This document shows positions 1-11,753 of a DNA stretch of 64,000 bases, piece by piece. Origin of the DNA: Siphonodentalium dalli (taxonomy: Eukaryota > Mollusca > Scaphopoda > Gadilida > Siphonodentaliidae); assembly GCA_032622095.1 (NCBI GenBank), contig CP136067.1, positions 93,362,707 to 93,426,706 of the forward strand, written 5' to 3'. Each line of letters begins with the position of its first letter. Position 1 is the stretch's first letter. A program made the translations under genes and the position numbers. The notes below the pieces were generated by a model, which saw nothing but the letters and a program-made list of their open reading frames with translations, did no database searches and was not told the DNA's origin.

Positions 1-580
1 GTCTTCACAACACATTGATGATGCAGTTATGTTTATTTATGCACGATGTAAAGCCGTCGTGATGGTGTTTAATGTGCACATACGTCTTCGATGATGATTA
101 AGATCTGAAACTGTCATCAAATCCATCTTTTACGAAAATATTTTTGTCAGTTTTGAATATATATAATACTAGCAGGGTTACCCGGCGTTGCCCAGGTTAA
201 AGTAATGTGAAACCCTCTGCATATTATGGATATATGATGGGAATAGAGGATACTCTTGTTCAAAGTGTTACACATATTCTCATATATATATGATATGATT
301 ATATGATTGAGTGAAATAAAGCAATTCAATTCATAAATGATATACCCAAATAGCATCACAAAACATTATTCTTACACACGGAATATAAGTAGTAGCTCAC
401 CTTGTCGGATCGGACTCGGGGCGATTGTCATTTTGTTTATCGCGATTAATCCGTCCCACCAATAAAGAACTATTTATTTATTTACAACTGCGTAAACTTC
501 ATACATGTACGTTATAACATGAACATGAGCACATTAGTTCGCAAAAATAAAAGACGACAATTGAGTTTTACATATAGATG
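1..580. other. Non-coding, AT-rich; fragment of an ACTAGC-headed dispersed repeat
   Basis: No convincing exon is visible. Positions about 168-290 begin with ACTAGCAGGGTTACCCGG, a head resembling the ACTAGCTG starts at 25,510 and (minus strand) 24,176. The part after the head (ttaaagtaatgtgaaa...) is also similar to sequence at about 14,476-14,550 inside the first long-TIR transposon. It is probably a dispersed retroelement or DINE-like fragment; the family is inferred only from the resemblance. Confidence 0.4.
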
Positions 581-725
581 ATCTACAGCGAGTCCCCAGT
601 TTATAGCGAAATTTACAAAACGAGTCCAGTAAATTAGGTCTGGACCGAGCCTTTGGCGAGGTCAAGACCTAATTTACCGGACGAGTTTTGTAAATTCCGC
701 TATAAACTGGGGACGAGTTGTAGAT
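581..725. repeat. Foldback (hairpin) element, ~145 bp
   Basis: Two arms of about 65 bp pair with each other: ATCTACAGCGAGTCCCCAGT on the left against ACTGGGGACGAGTTGTAGAT on the right, continuing through TTTATAGCG and the AAACGAGTCCAGTAAATTAG stretch. The loop lies near 645-655. Related diverged copies are at 23,424-23,540 and, in part, 20,395-20,440, so this is a dispersed hairpin family. Confidence 0.75.
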
Positions 726-1140
726 TATATTTATTACATGATCCAAAAACTCTACAAAACATACATAATAAATCAACAAATGGGACGATAAACTAACATC
801 TGCTTCTATAAGGCATGCGATGACGTTTCACGTAAGTATGCGTTGTTTGTCCACGTAAAGAAATAGTCCCAGATAAATAAAGACTCTTTGGCGTATTTTA
901 AGTCGTATATTTAATGACATCACTTTTCCAACTCTTCATTCATTATTGCTTGTTGGAGAAATATTGGAAGCCATAGTATTTTGAGACATAGCTTATTTAA
1001 AGTAAATAGACGACAAACCGGATGTCAAAGGTTACCTGGCACTATTTCTTGTTATCAAACAAACGTTTAATATAATAATTTATAGAATGGGTTTATTGAA
1101 TGGTATAAGGGTAGGATCATGTAATAAAGAGACGTATCAA
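726..1140 (+). repeat. Inverted-repeat arm paired with ~19,985-20,400
   Basis: The reverse complement matches the end of duplication unit B at about 19,985-20,400. Shared stretches include the TACATGATCCTACTCTTATA region, the ACAAGAAAGAGTGC region, and the segment around the CTGGGACTATTTCTTTACG motif. The two arms face each other across about 19 kb that contains both tandem units. They may be ends of an old large element or simply two copies of a dispersed repeat. Confidence 0.55.
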
Positions 1141-1860
1141 TCAATCTACTGGGTTGGACTAAGATTTTGAGGACACCTGGTTATCAAATCTCCACGAAGA
1201 TACAGATACTTTAATGAAATGTCCCAGTGCTCCTCTCTCCATTGTGCTATATACTGGCTAATTATTCTCAGTTTAAAAGAAATTTAGCTATGCCTCTATA
1301 TCAGCTGCATGTGCCCGCCACAGCATGAGATTTTGAGTTTTTGTATGTTAGGCGATGAGTCTGTTCTAATCATTAATGATATCCTCTGTATTTTGGGCAG
1401 ATATAACATTGTCAGATGTCAGTATTGGAGGATCCTGAAAAGTCATGTGCCACTGACTCCGTTTTCTTTTATCCCAGACATTATACTCGACGGCACACTG
1501 TGACCACAATTGTTGAATACGCCTTATATGCATTTCCATATCTCTTGTAACTTTTGTGTGGAAACTATATTGAATGGGGCAGACTCAATTGTGTTATAAT
1601 ATTAACATGAGCTATTCTAATATTTTAACATGCACCATTATCTTCCTCGCAAAAATGTTACCACAGTTTGAACGCCTTGGTGTCACCTCGGTTGTACCCC
1701 GTGAAGTTATATATAGAACACATACAGACAGACATATATTTGCAAATATATCTAGGCACCAAATGTGACATTTTACGTACGATTTGATTCCTCGTATTAT
1801 TTGAGAAGAACGTGTATGAATTTGATGTTAATTGGCACTAAACATATTTATATCAGTTGT
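1141..1860. other. Non-coding spacer with ACAG-type repeat tail
   Basis: No gene is recognised. Around 1,715-1,760 there is a degenerate tail (GAACACATACAGACAGACAT then AAATATAT) of the same form as the tails at 3,811-3,860, 10,518-10,580 and 26,560-26,606. Short open frames here show no domain. Confidence 0.4.
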
Positions 1861-3790
1861 AGTGACCCACCCGTCCCTATTTCGGACCAAGCGCGCAACA
1901 TTTGACATCATTACACCACAAACTTAGACTCATTATGGAGATGAATATATATGAAATTGTTTAAATTTGGCGAGTAAACAAATTCGTATCAGATTTAAGG
2001 CCCCACATCTCTCACCCAAATTGTACTAATTCGGCATAGTTAAACCACATGATTATAGATTCATCGTATCACGGAGAATATGTACCAATCTGGTGGAAAT
2101 CGGCACTAAATATATTGTTTATCTATTCGTGTGTCTCTCTCGCCCTCTGTGGACCCCTGTCTCGAATGACACCAGTTTTGACATCTTTAAATCACACAAT
2201 TAGACTCCTGATATCATGGAGATGAATATTTATAAGTTTGGTGCTAATCGGCGACTAAACAACTTTTTTTTTATCAAATTAGGTGCCCACCCACAACATC
2301 TCATATACAAACAACACCAATATAGCGTCTTTAAATCACATGATTTGATTCATCGTATCGTGGATAATAATGTGTATCAATTTGGTGCAAATTGGCGCTA
2401 ACATTATTTTTATCAATGTTGGTGCCCCTCTCCCTTTCAGTGCACCCCTGACTCGAATGACGCAACTTTTGACAGTTTCAAGCCACCCCATTAGACTCCT
2501 GATACCGTGTGGATGATATTGTATAAGTTTTTGTATAAAATTGGCGAGTGTACAAATTCGTATCAAATTTATGGCCCCCATATCTTTCACCCAAACAGCT
2601 CCAATTTGGCGTATCTAAACCACACGATTAGTTTCTCGTATCACAATGAATATGTATAAATCTTGTGGAAATCAGCGCTAAACATATTGTTCGTCTTTTT
2701 TGCGTTCCTCTCACCCCTATGCATCATGATTTGAATGGCCCCACTTGTGACAGCTTGTGACATCCTCAAACCACACAATTAGACTCCTGATAAACCAATT
2801 TTGATCAAAGTTAGTGCCCACTAACCCCATCTCTCACCCAAAAAACAGCACCAACATGGCGTCTTTAAATTACACGATCAGACTCCTCGTATGTTGGATG
2901 AGAATGCGTATCACTTTGGTGGAAATTGGTGCTAAAATTATTACGTATCAATTTTGGTGCCCCTCTGCCTTTCAGTTCAACCCTGACTCGAATGACACCA
3001 CTTTTGACATATTTAAGCCACACCATTAGACTCCTCATACCATGGGGATGATAGTGTATAAGTGTGGTGGCAATCGGCGACTAAACCCATTCGTATCTAA
3101 TTGATTGAGTGACACTCCCACAATCTTTCATCAAAACGACAGCAATTTGGAGTCTTTAAATCGCACAATTAGATTCCTTGTATCATGGAGAAGAATATTT
3201 ATCAATTTGGTGGAAATCGGCGCTAAATTCATTTTATCAATTTTGGCGCCCCTCTCCCCTTCCGTGCACCCTGACGCGAATGGCGCCACGTTTGACATAT
3301 TTAAACAACACCATTAGATTCCTCATATCATGGGCATGATTATATAAAAGTGTTATGGCAATCGGCGGCAAACCTTTTTTCTACCCCTCCCCTGTTCTGC
3401 CCCTGACAACGGCGTCACTTTAGAAAATTCTAACCCACACCATTATCTTTATAGTAAAAAGTTACCCCTAGTAGAGAGTTTGGTGCCATCTAGATGGTCC
3501 CTCGGCGCTAAACTTAGTTTATAAAGTTTGGTGCCCCTCTCCCTTTCCGTGCATCCCTGACTAGAACGGTGCCACTCTTGATATATTTAAACCACAACAT
3601 CAGATTCCTTATATCATGGTGATGATTATATATAAGTTTCGAGGCAATCGGCAACAATTTTATTTTTTTGCCCCTCCCCCCTTTTCTGCACCTGACAACA
3701 ACGGACTCATTTTAGAAAATCCTAACCCTCACCATTATCTTTCTCGTAAAACGTTACCCTATAGTAGACCCCTTTGGTGTCGTCTAGATG
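1861..3790 (+). repeat. Degenerate ~280-bp tandem repeat (satellite), unit A
   Basis: The stretch repeats a composite unit of about 270-290 bp made of two related ~140-bp halves. Landmarks recur at regular spacing: GTGCCCCTCTCCCTTTC-like blocks near 2,420, 2,958, 3,246 and 3,530, each followed by CTGACTCGAATG-like, TTTGACAT and CATTAGACTCCT motifs and then an AATCGGCG motif. Units are well diverged from one another, so the array is old. The small open frames in it are by-products of the repeat. Confidence 0.8.
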
Positions 3791-3814
3791 GTCCCCTGTG
3801 AATTTCTATAGAAC

Positions 3815-3836
3815 ACAGACAGACAGACAGACAGAC
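3815..3836. repeat. (ACAG)n microsatellite at repeat tail
   Basis: An ACAG tetranucleotide run closes the satellite and is followed by ATTCGCAAATATATATATAG. The same arrangement (run, then AT-rich ATAGATA end) is present in unit B at 10,522-10,562 and at the end of the 25.5-26.6 kb element. This suggests an element class that combines internal tandem repeats with an ACAG tail. Confidence 0.8.
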
Positions 3837-4593
3837 ATTCGCAAATATATATATAGATAGCAATCATTATAATAATGGTATTAGATATAATGTCCGTACC
3901 ATCATCCAAACAAAGAAACACAACACGATTTTGTCGAACAGCCAAACTGGAACCCTGATTCGCCCTTGTGCGGTATAGGACCATACAGCAGCAGACTTTT
4001 TGTAACAAATGTTTACATGATAATGGTTTCAACATGCAAAGGTTGAGAGTTGTAAATACAAAAAGAACAAGGTCTATATCTTTTTTTTCATTGTCTTCTA
4101 AGTCATTACAGACATTTTTGAATTTCCAAATTTACCCATTGCGGTGCCGCACATTTACACATTGCGGTTCCGTACCATAACCGGCATAACGCCACGAAAG
4201 ACGCCTTGCTGTCTTTTTAAAACGTTCTATGCGGGAATACACAACTAGATCCCAACCCATCCCACAATTAACACTCCGCTTGGCTCGGTATTTGAGTTTA
4301 CTTGATATGTGTACCTCAGCATCAACTCTAATGTTGAATTGTTAATGTCTTTAAGATGTTATGTCTTATATGTGCTACTTATTGAGAATAAAATATTGTT
4401 TAAAATAACACAAAAATGCCTGCTGGCAATAACAATTCTGATTTCTGGTATAATTACGCGGAATTCGTATAAAGGTGTTAGCCGGTATTAAGGATACATA
4501 CTCCTGTCTTACAATGTATTTGGGATTCAGACAAAATGCTGGTATGCGACTTTGATGGCCACACATTATGGTATTTGATGGTTAGATTAAGCC

Positions 4594-5030
4594 TGGATCA
4601 CACCTGGAATCTCTACTCTGGATAACGCCCATAGAGATCATATTACACAAGGATAAAACCTGGGAACTTTTTGAAGTGTTGACAGGGAAACTTATAGAGT
4701 CAAAAAAATGACACGGAGAATATGTTTCTTAGTCATTATCTGTTCCTTGATAATGTGCTTCACTTTAGACGAAGGTCCAAACTCGAAATTGCATGCTTTT
4801 CTGAGCCGATATCGCAACGTCACTTAAATCGTGAAATTTCGAGTTGGAACCTTCACCTACAGTGAATTACATTATTAAGGAACAGATAATAACTCAGAAA
4901 TATATTCCCCGCGTTATTTGTTTCAACGTTATAATGTTCCCTGTCATATCTTCAAAAATTCCCAGGTTTTGTACAGGTGGAATATGATCTCTATGGACGT
5001 AGCTAAGGTAGAGATTCATGGCATGATCTA
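4594..5030. mobile_element. Foldback/MITE-like element, ~440 bp (unit A copy)
   Basis: The ends are inverted: GGATCACACCTGGAATCTCT on the left pairs with AGAGATTCATGGCATGATCT on the right. Inner blocks also pair, for example TAGAGATCATATTACACAAG with the right-hand GGAATATGATCTCTA, and TAATGTGCTTCACTTTAGAC with the right-hand CAGTGAATTACATTAT. The whole unit is one long imperfect hairpin with no coding capacity. The terminal CATGGCATGATCTAG motif also occurs in the arms of the long-TIR transposon. The unit B copy is at 11,317-11,753. Confidence 0.65.
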
Positions 5031-5699
5031 GTGCTTCACGGTTTTTCGGTATTTAGTCATACCGCGGTTTTATTTTTAATACCGTGTAGTCGGTATTTGA
5101 TTACTTGAATAGTCGGTATATCGCCTCAAACTATATTTTCTTCTTTTAGTCCATTTTACGACAGTAAACGTCAAAACATTTGATATAATCCGAGGACATA
5201 ACGCGTGCTTGTAAGTAATGAACGAGAACGAGAACCAGCGAGACTGAACGAGAATCAGCGAGACGATCGAGACGATAACCAATCAGACACAAAGCCTGAA
5301 GCAAAGTGCGAAAAGCTATTTTAACAAAGACAGTGCCAACGTATGTTATGAGTAAACTCCGCCGTTGACTTGTCGGCGCACCCCCATCAGATGGGGTAGA
5401 ATCCTACAATGTACTATATTATACAAACACATGTATTTTTATATCGTAATGTCGCCCTCTACATGCGAAGCCACAGTAGACCTGAAATCAAACTTTGACC
5501 TGCGCACAGTGGACCTCAAACTTGGATGAGCCTTTTATCTGTGTTGCCGCACATGTAATCGTACCCGTCGGCATTGCTGAAACGTCCCATTACTGCGTCA
5601 CACAATTGAATGCTACAATGTACTATATATACACACAGTTATGTAGATTGAAGAGAGATAACTCTATTACGCCATCACCTGAAATGTCTATCAACTTAG

Positions 5700-6034
5700 G
5701 GGGGGGATTTAGACAGGAATTTTGCCATTAACCTGTGGATCGTTGCCCACAGTAGGGTTCTTTAACGTGCACACATGGTTGTACACGGGACAGCCATTAA
5801 CGTCCCCACCCGATAGGACGGCGTGATCAAACCAGTGTCATCCCTGTACATGACACCGGGCGGAAGAGGATTACCGCTTCACGACACCTCAGCGAGGCAT
5901 TCACGGTACTTTATATAGGAACGCTCGGAGCTCCCGACTTTTGTTTTGTCGAGGATCGGGGTGAATCGATCAAGCGAAACCTCTGGTCGGTAGTCGAACA
6001 CGCTAACCACTCGGCCATCCAACTCCCTAGCTGT
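5700..6034 (-). mobile_element. tRNA-derived SINE (unit A copy, uninterrupted)
   Basis: On the minus strand the element starts with a tRNA-like head. An A-box (TGGCCGAGTGG, plus 6,008-6,018) is followed about 40 bp on by a B-box (GATCGATTC, plus 5,963-5,971). These are the internal RNA polymerase III promoter boxes of tRNAs and SINEs. The body continues through a block with CACGTTAAAGAACCC (plus about 5,760-5,775). The head does not fold as a clean functional tRNA and sits in repeated DNA, so a SINE is preferred over a tRNA gene. The 9-bp stretch GTGTCATCC at 5,835-5,843 is the empty site of the insertion present in unit B. Confidence 0.6.
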
Positions 6035-6426
6035 ACGCTGTACGCTGATTGATGTGTGTTAATAGTCGCCTCATATGCAGCTTAAATTAGTGTACACAAT
6101 GCAATAATTAGACCATGATCGCCATCCATACAATTACGAAATTTAAACGTTACTCTCACAATGGTTTCCAATTGCTAATGTTTATCCATCACCGAGACAT
6201 CACAGATAAATAGGTATTTGTTAGAGACGCCCTAACCTTTTTAGTATAATCTGGACTTAAATCCCCTCATGGTATAACTTGTTTAGAAAACAAACTAAGA
6301 TCCACGTCAATTTGATTCTTGATAATAATATGCTTTGTTGTGAATTAAAAATTGTGAATTAATACCTGTTATTTTTGCATAAGCGACGTCATTAGGAACC
6401 CACACATTGTTACGATCACAAGCGAC

Positions 6427-7641
6427 ATGCATCTTTTATTTCTTATTTATATCAATGATATAACCAAAAATATAGTGTGCAACATACGTCTTTTTGCAGA
6501 TGACACCTCAATTTATATATGTGTTGAGAACCCTACCCTCGCCGCAGAAATACTTAATAAAGACATAGACACTATTGTCAAATGGTCATGTAAGTGGCTG
6601 GTTAAGTTCAACCCCATGAAGACCGAACCATTGTTAGTATCAAGGAAGAGTCTAAATATAGCTCACCCACCCCTACTCATGGCTGGATCACTAATAACAA
6701 AAGTAAGCAATCATAAACATCTCGGAGTTATATTTGACAATTCTGGTTCATGGGAAAGTCACATTTGTAGCATACTCGACAAGGCATACTCGAGAGTTAA
6801 TCTTGTAAAGAAACACAAGTTCCGATTCAGCAGAAAGTCTTTAGAAACCGTATATGTTTCATTTATTCGTCCAATACTGGAATATGCATCTCCTGATTGG
6901 GATAACATTCCGAAATACATGAGCGATCGCATTGATGATATTCAGTACGAAATGGCACGAGTTGTAACTGGGGCAACTAGAAGTACTAGTGACCTTAACT
7001 TGTTACTTGAAACTGGATGGGAAACACTTGCATCACGAAGAAATAAACAGAAATTAATTCAATTTTACAAGATGACAAGAAAAAAAACTCCATCCTATTT
7101 ATCCAATATGATTCCGCCAGATTCTATGTCGTCTGGTTATAATTTTAGGCATGCTAGTATTCATCCACCTGAGAGCAATAGGAATGCGTATATGGACACT
7201 TTTCTACCGTCAACTACACGAGCTTGGAATAGTTTACCCGACTCAGTAAGGATGACCCCTTCGTTGAAAGAATTTAAACGGACCCTAAATGTTGATCGTG
7301 CAAAATTAGCCAAATTTTACTATCAAAGTTACTCCAGGAAAGCACAAGTTTATCATACTAGAATTAGATTAGGCTGTAGTAACCTGAATAGAGACCTCGT
7401 TGTAAATCACTTGAAAGATTCTCCGTTTTGTTTCTGTGGTGAAATTGAATCAGCATACCACTTCTTTTTTCATTGTCCCCTATGTATTCAAGAGAGAATA
7501 GAGCTATTGTCCGCTCTGCCAACAAGCAGAATATCAATTGATATCATATTATATGGCTCAAGTGAACTTTCTGATCGTTTAAATATTCAGATCTTTGTTG
7601 CCGTACAGAAGTTCATTTTACAAACTCGACGTTTCTCATAA
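6427..7641 (+). CDS. Partial LINE reverse transcriptase, C-terminal half (jockey/CR1 group)
   Basis: The 404-residue frame is the C-terminal part of a non-LTR retrotransposon polyprotein. Residues about 3-11 (LLFLIYIND) and the FADDTSIY motif near residue 24 are the end of the reverse-transcriptase palm, with the catalytic Asp-Asp pair. The thumb region follows (KWLVKFNPMKTE, HKHLGVIF, RPILEYASPDWDN). Near the C terminus a Cys-x-Cys-x8-His-x4-Cys cluster (CFCGEIESAYHFFFHC) resembles the zinc knuckle found at the end of many jockey/CR1/I-type elements. Endonuclease and the fingers domain are absent, so the protein cannot act alone. The apparent start ATG (6,427) and its His codon come from the target-site sequence, not from the element, so this is not a native start. 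Assignment to a clade is by motif only. Confidence 0.85.
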   Translation: MHLLFLIYINDITKNIVCNIRLFADDTSIYICVENPTLAAEILNKDIDTIVKWSCKWLVKFNPMKTEPLLVSRKSLNIAHPPLLMAGSLITKVSNHKHLGVIFDNSGSWESHICSILDKAYSRVNLVKKHKFRFSRKSLETVYVSFIRPILEYASPDWDNIPKYMSDRIDDIQYEMARVVTGATRSTSDLNLLLETGWETLASRRNKQKLIQFYKMTRKKTPSYLSNMIPPDSMSSGYNFRHASIHPPESNRNAYMDTFLPSTTRAWNSLPDSVRMTPSLKEFKRTLNVDRAKLAKFYYQSYSRKAQVYHTRIRLGCSNLNRDLVVNHLKDSPFCFCGEIESAYHFFFHCPLCIQERIELLSALPTSRISIDIILYGSSELSDRLNIQIFVAVQKFILQTRRFS

Positions 7642-8392
7642 CCGTGATGAGTCGTCCGATCGCCGGGTCATGCAATACACCACTATATGTCATTATGTAT
7701 TTGTTTTATCACATTATCTGTATTGTGTGCTCCTGGTAGGGTCGACTCATCATTTCTTAATGGAATTTTAATGAAATGAAATTTAATAATTTCCATTCGA
7801 GGGCCAATCATTCTCGTGTCACTGGGCCACTCTCCAAGCAATTGAGTCATTGTTTCATCAAATAATGCTAAAGTACGCTTCTAACCAAATATTTTAACCA
7901 ATTATCTTAATATTAATTAACAATACAAGTAGGTTGACTCTGTTCTTTCGCATTTCCTCCATGTGGGCCGCGATGCGTTTCGATTTGATTTTGAATTTTC
8001 CATGGTTCGTAAATAGTATATGTTTTAAATATCAAAGTTGTGTAACACAAAATATATACGGTACTTCGCTTCACTCCCATCTTTCATTTTGGCTGATGTA
8101 TGGTATACAATACCAATCAACTTGACAAACGTTCTTCTTCCTGCACTCTATCCCTCTACCCCCACCAAGAACAATATTTTTTTCGGATCTAACATGATAT
8201 CCCGTCTGCTAAATTTACCCTATATGGTATCTATTCTGATACCAAAGGTAAACTTTTTATTCCGAGAAAAAGACTTGATAAAAGCCTTTCAGGCTTGTTG
8301 TCTAATCCCCGCTTTTGAACATGTGTTGTATATTATGTCAATTTGTTTGTATGTGTTAAATTTTCTGTTCAAAAATTAAATATTGTTACACT
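6434..8392 (+). mobile_element. 5'-truncated non-LTR retrotransposon (LINE), unit A
   Basis: The insertion is bounded by the exact 14-bp direct repeat AAGCGACATGCATC at 6,420-6,433 and 8,393-8,406, which reads as its target-site duplication. The element begins inside the reverse-transcriptase motif that normally reads GPLLFLIYINDI, so at least the endonuclease and the first half of the reverse transcriptase are missing. A ~750-bp 3' region follows the stop codon and carries a short AATGAAATGAAAT run near 7,768. Such 5' truncation is typical of incomplete target-primed reverse transcription. Confidence 0.8.
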
Positions 8393-9021
8393 AAGCGACA
8401 TGCATCGCGTTGTCTTATTTTCGTGTGATTGCGTGACACTGTATTCACACGCGAATATTGAATTGCGTATTGCATGTTCCATAGGATCTTGACTAGCAAA
8501 ATGTTTGGAAATTATTATGATTCTTGACGGTATTTAGTCATACCGCGGTATTTCATTTAATACCGTAGTCGGTATACCGTAGTCGGTATTGTGAAGGTGG
8601 ATACCATGATGCCATGATCTAGAAAAAGCCATTCTAGCCGTTTTGTCCATTTTAGGATTTCACTCTGCCCATGACAGGCATTCACATACCATGCAACCGC
8701 GTCGCATCAAGACATTACTTTATCGGAAAATAGAGTAGAATATATCTAGCTATACATGTATCATGACTTTTTCTCTTAATGTGGTACAATTTGGCATATT
8801 ACTGTTGATAAATGTACTGAAAATATATGGTATCGAAGTGTACAATCATTTGTCCTTCATTAATAATTATGTTAACTGGTATTCATTATTCACTCCCTCT
8901 GTTGATTGCCATTCCGTATCCATTGTTATTACATGATCCTACTCTTATACCATTCAATAATCGCATTCTATAAATTTTGATCTGCAACGTTCGTTGCATA
9001 ACAAGAAAGAGTGCTAGGTGA
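8393..9021 (+). other. Non-coding right part of unit A with CGGTAT palindromes
   Basis: No gene is seen. Around 8,525-8,605 there is a short inverted array of CGGTATTTAGTCATACCGCGG followed by repeated TACCGTAGTCGGTAT motifs. A related block lies at 5,040-5,125 in the same unit and at the corresponding places in unit B. The segment ends at the duplication border (9,021), where similarity to unit B stops. Confidence 0.5.
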
Positions 9022-9544
9022 ATTCGAAAATTTCACCCCTCTTTTTCAAATCCTCTTTCTGTATCTATTACGGAACTCTCGTCAATGGCAAATGTCTTAA
9101 AATGACGCTATAATATCACGCTTGATGACTGTCTCAAAAACATTGCCATTTACTAATGATTAATGTGAAGAAAAATGGAAGATATGGTGAAATATTAATT
9201 AAATTTCCTATTTTCGTGCATATGACGTCATTTTTCGGCGGCCATTTTGAATTTTTTTCGAAATTACTTGCCGTCATTTTGAAGGACATCATACTAACAA
9301 AATGGCATACATTGTGTCTGTATCTTTTGCTAACAACCGATCTATTACAACGATTAAATACAGCTGGTCGGAATTAGAGGAAATGGCGGCCATCTTGGAT
9401 TCAAATGGCTCTAGCACCTAGTAGGGCCACCTTTATTTTTCGGTGAAATCCGGATTCTTTATCTGGATACCATATGGAACAATAAAAATAAGGTTATTTG
9501 TAATCATCGGGGGGGTGCAGGTGGACCTTATTGGCTCCCCGACT
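9022..9544. other. Single-copy spacer between tandem units
   Basis: This 523-bp stretch has no counterpart elsewhere in the window. It contains AT-rich DNA and two ATGGCGGCCAT-like motifs (about 9,238 and 9,384). One 73-codon open frame shows no domain and is judged to be chance. Confidence 0.5.
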
Positions 9545-10500
9545 TCTCTCACCCAAAAAACAGCACCAACATGGCGTCTTTAAATTACACGATCAGACTC
9601 CTCGTATGTTGGATGAGAATGCGTATCACTTTGGTGGAAATTGGTGCTAAAATTATTACGTATCAATTTTGGTGCCCCTCTGCCTTTCAGTTCAACCCTG
9701 ACTCGAATGGCACCACTTTTGACATATTTAAGCCACACCATTAGACTCATCATACCATGGGGATGATAGTGTATAAGTGTGGTGGCAATCGGCGACTAAA
9801 CCCATTCTTATCTAATTGATTGAGTGTCCCTTCCACAATCTTTCATCAAAACGACAGCAATTTGGAGTCTTTAAATCGCACAATTAGATTCCTTGTATCA
9901 TGGAGAAGAATATTTATCAATTGGGTGGAAATCGGCGCCAAAATTCGTTTTATCAATTTTGGCGCCCCTCTCCCCTTACGTGCACCCTGACGCGAATGGC
10001 GCCACGTTTGACATATTTAAACAACACCATTAGATTCCTCATATCATGGGCATGATTATATAAAATCGGCGGCAAACCTTTTTTCTACCCCTCCCCATGT
10101 TCTGCCCCTGACAACGGCGTAACTTTAGAAAATTCTAACCCACACCATTATCTTTATAGTAAAAAGTTACCCCTAGTAGACCGTTTGGTGCCATCTAGAT
10201 GGTCCCTCGGCGCTAAAATTAGTTTATAAAGTGTGGTGCCCCTCTCCCTTTCCGTGCATCCCTGACTAGAACGGTGCCACTCTTGATATATTTAAACCAC
10301 ACCATCAGATTCCTTATATCATAGTGAAGATTATATATAAGTTTCGAGGCAATCGGCAACAATTTTGTTTCTGCCCATCCCCCCCCCCCCCTTTCTGCCC
10401 CTGACAACAACGGCCTCATTTTAGAACATCCTAACCCTCACCATTATCTTTCTCGTAAAAAGTTACCCTAGTAGACCCCTTTGGTGTCGTCTATATGGTC
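9545..10500 (+). repeat. Satellite portion in unit B
   Basis: This is the duplicate of the satellite at 2,830-3,790, in ~280-bp composite units. It contains a 13-base poly-C run at 10,379-10,391 that is longer than in unit A. It ends at an expanded ACAG microsatellite (10,522-10,562). Confidence 0.75.
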
Positions 10501-10521
10501 CCCTGTGAATTTCCATAGAAC

Positions 10522-10562
10522 ACAGACAGACAGACAGACATACAGACAGACAGACAGACAGA
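10522..10562. repeat. (ACAG)n microsatellite, unit B
   Basis: The run counterpart to 3,815-3,836 is about twice as long here and is interrupted once by TACAG. The length difference between the duplicated units shows ordinary microsatellite instability. Confidence 0.8.
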
Positions 10563-11316
10563 CATTCGCAAATATAGATATAGATAGCAATCACTATAAT
10601 AATGGTATTATATATAATGTCCGTACCATCATCCAAACAAAGAAACACAACACGATTTTGTCGAACAACCAAACTGGAACCCTGATTCGCCCTTGTGCGG
10701 TATAGGACCATACAGCAGCAGACTTTTTGTAACAAATGTTTACATGATAATGGTTTCAACATGCAAAGGTTGAGAGTTGTAAATACAAAAAGAACAAGGT
10801 CTATATTTTTTTTGTCATTGTCTTCTATGTCATTAGAGACATTTTTGAATTTCCAAATTTACCCATTGCGGTGCCGCACATTTACACATTGCGGTTCCGT
10901 ACCATAACCGGCATAACGCCACGAAAGACGCCTTGCTGTCTTTTTAAAACGTTCTATGCGGGAATACACAACTAGATCCCAACCCATCCCACAACACTCC
11001 GCTTGGCTCGGTATTTGAGTTTACTTGATATGTGTACCTCGGCATCAACTCTAATGTTGAATTGTTAATGTCTTTAAGATGTTATGTCTTATATGTGCTA
11101 CTTATTGAGAATAAAATATTGTTTAAAATAACACAAAAATGCCTGCTGGCAATAAAAATTCTGATTTCTGGTATAATTACGCGGAATTCGTATAAAGGTG
11201 TTAGCCGGTATTAAGGATACATACTCCTGTCTTACAATGTATTTGGGATTCAGACAAAATGCTGGTATGCGACTTTGATAGCCACACATTATGGTATTTG
11301 ATGGTTAGATTAAGCC

Positions 11317-11753
11317 TGGATCACACCTGGAATCTCTACTCTGGATAACGCCCATAGAGATCATATTACACAAGGATAAAACCTGGGAACTTTTTGAAGT
11401 GTTGACAGGGAAACTTATAGAGTCAAAAAAATGACACGGAGAATATGTTTCTTAGTCATTATCTGTTCCTTGATAATGTGCTTCACTTTAGACGAAGGTC
11501 CAAACTCGAAATTGCATGCTTTTCTGAGCCGATATCGCAACGTCACTTAAATCGTGAAATTTCGAGTTGGAACCTTCACCTACAGTGAATTACATTATTA
11601 AGGAACAGATAATAACTCAGAAATATATTCCCCGCGTTATTTGTTTCAACGTTATAATGTTCCCTGTCATATCTTCAAAAATTCCCAGGTTTTGTACAGG
11701 TGGAATATGATCTCTACGGACGTAGCTAAGGTAGAGATTCATGGCATGATCTA
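11317..11753. mobile_element. Foldback/MITE-like element (unit B copy)
   Basis: This is a nearly identical copy of the 4,594-5,030 hairpin, offset by about 6,723 bp. It has the same inverted ends and no coding capacity. It was duplicated as part of unit B rather than inserted independently. Confidence 0.65.

Larger units (their letters stand above)
2830..9021 (+). repeat. Tandem duplication unit A (~6.2 kb)
   Basis: Nearly every base from TCTCTCACCC at 2,830 to GTGCTAGGTG ending at 9,021 has a close match in unit B (9,545-20,098), once the 4.4-kb insertion in B is removed. It includes the end of the satellite, an ACAG microsatellite, a foldback element, a tRNA-derived SINE and a truncated LINE. 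Small differences include point changes, an ~85-bp stretch replaced in B by a GA run near 17,270, and a short indel next to the SINE. Unit A lacks the long-TIR insertion and so keeps the ancestral state. Confidence 0.85.

Noticed and set aside
2216..3317. Series of 60-84 codon frames in the satellite (for example 2,336-2,590 minus, 3,105-3,317 plus)
   Set aside because: The frames repeat with the satellite period and have no common conserved protein start or domain.
5963..6018. Functional tRNA gene on the minus strand
   Set aside because: A- and B-boxes are present, but a clean acceptor stem and anticodon arm are not apparent, and the unit continues into a repeated non-tRNA body, so it is read as a SINE.
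8038..8379. 113-codon frame downstream of the LINE stop codon
   Set aside because: It lies in the 3' untranslated part of the LINE, is not kept at the same length in the unit B copy, and shows no domain.
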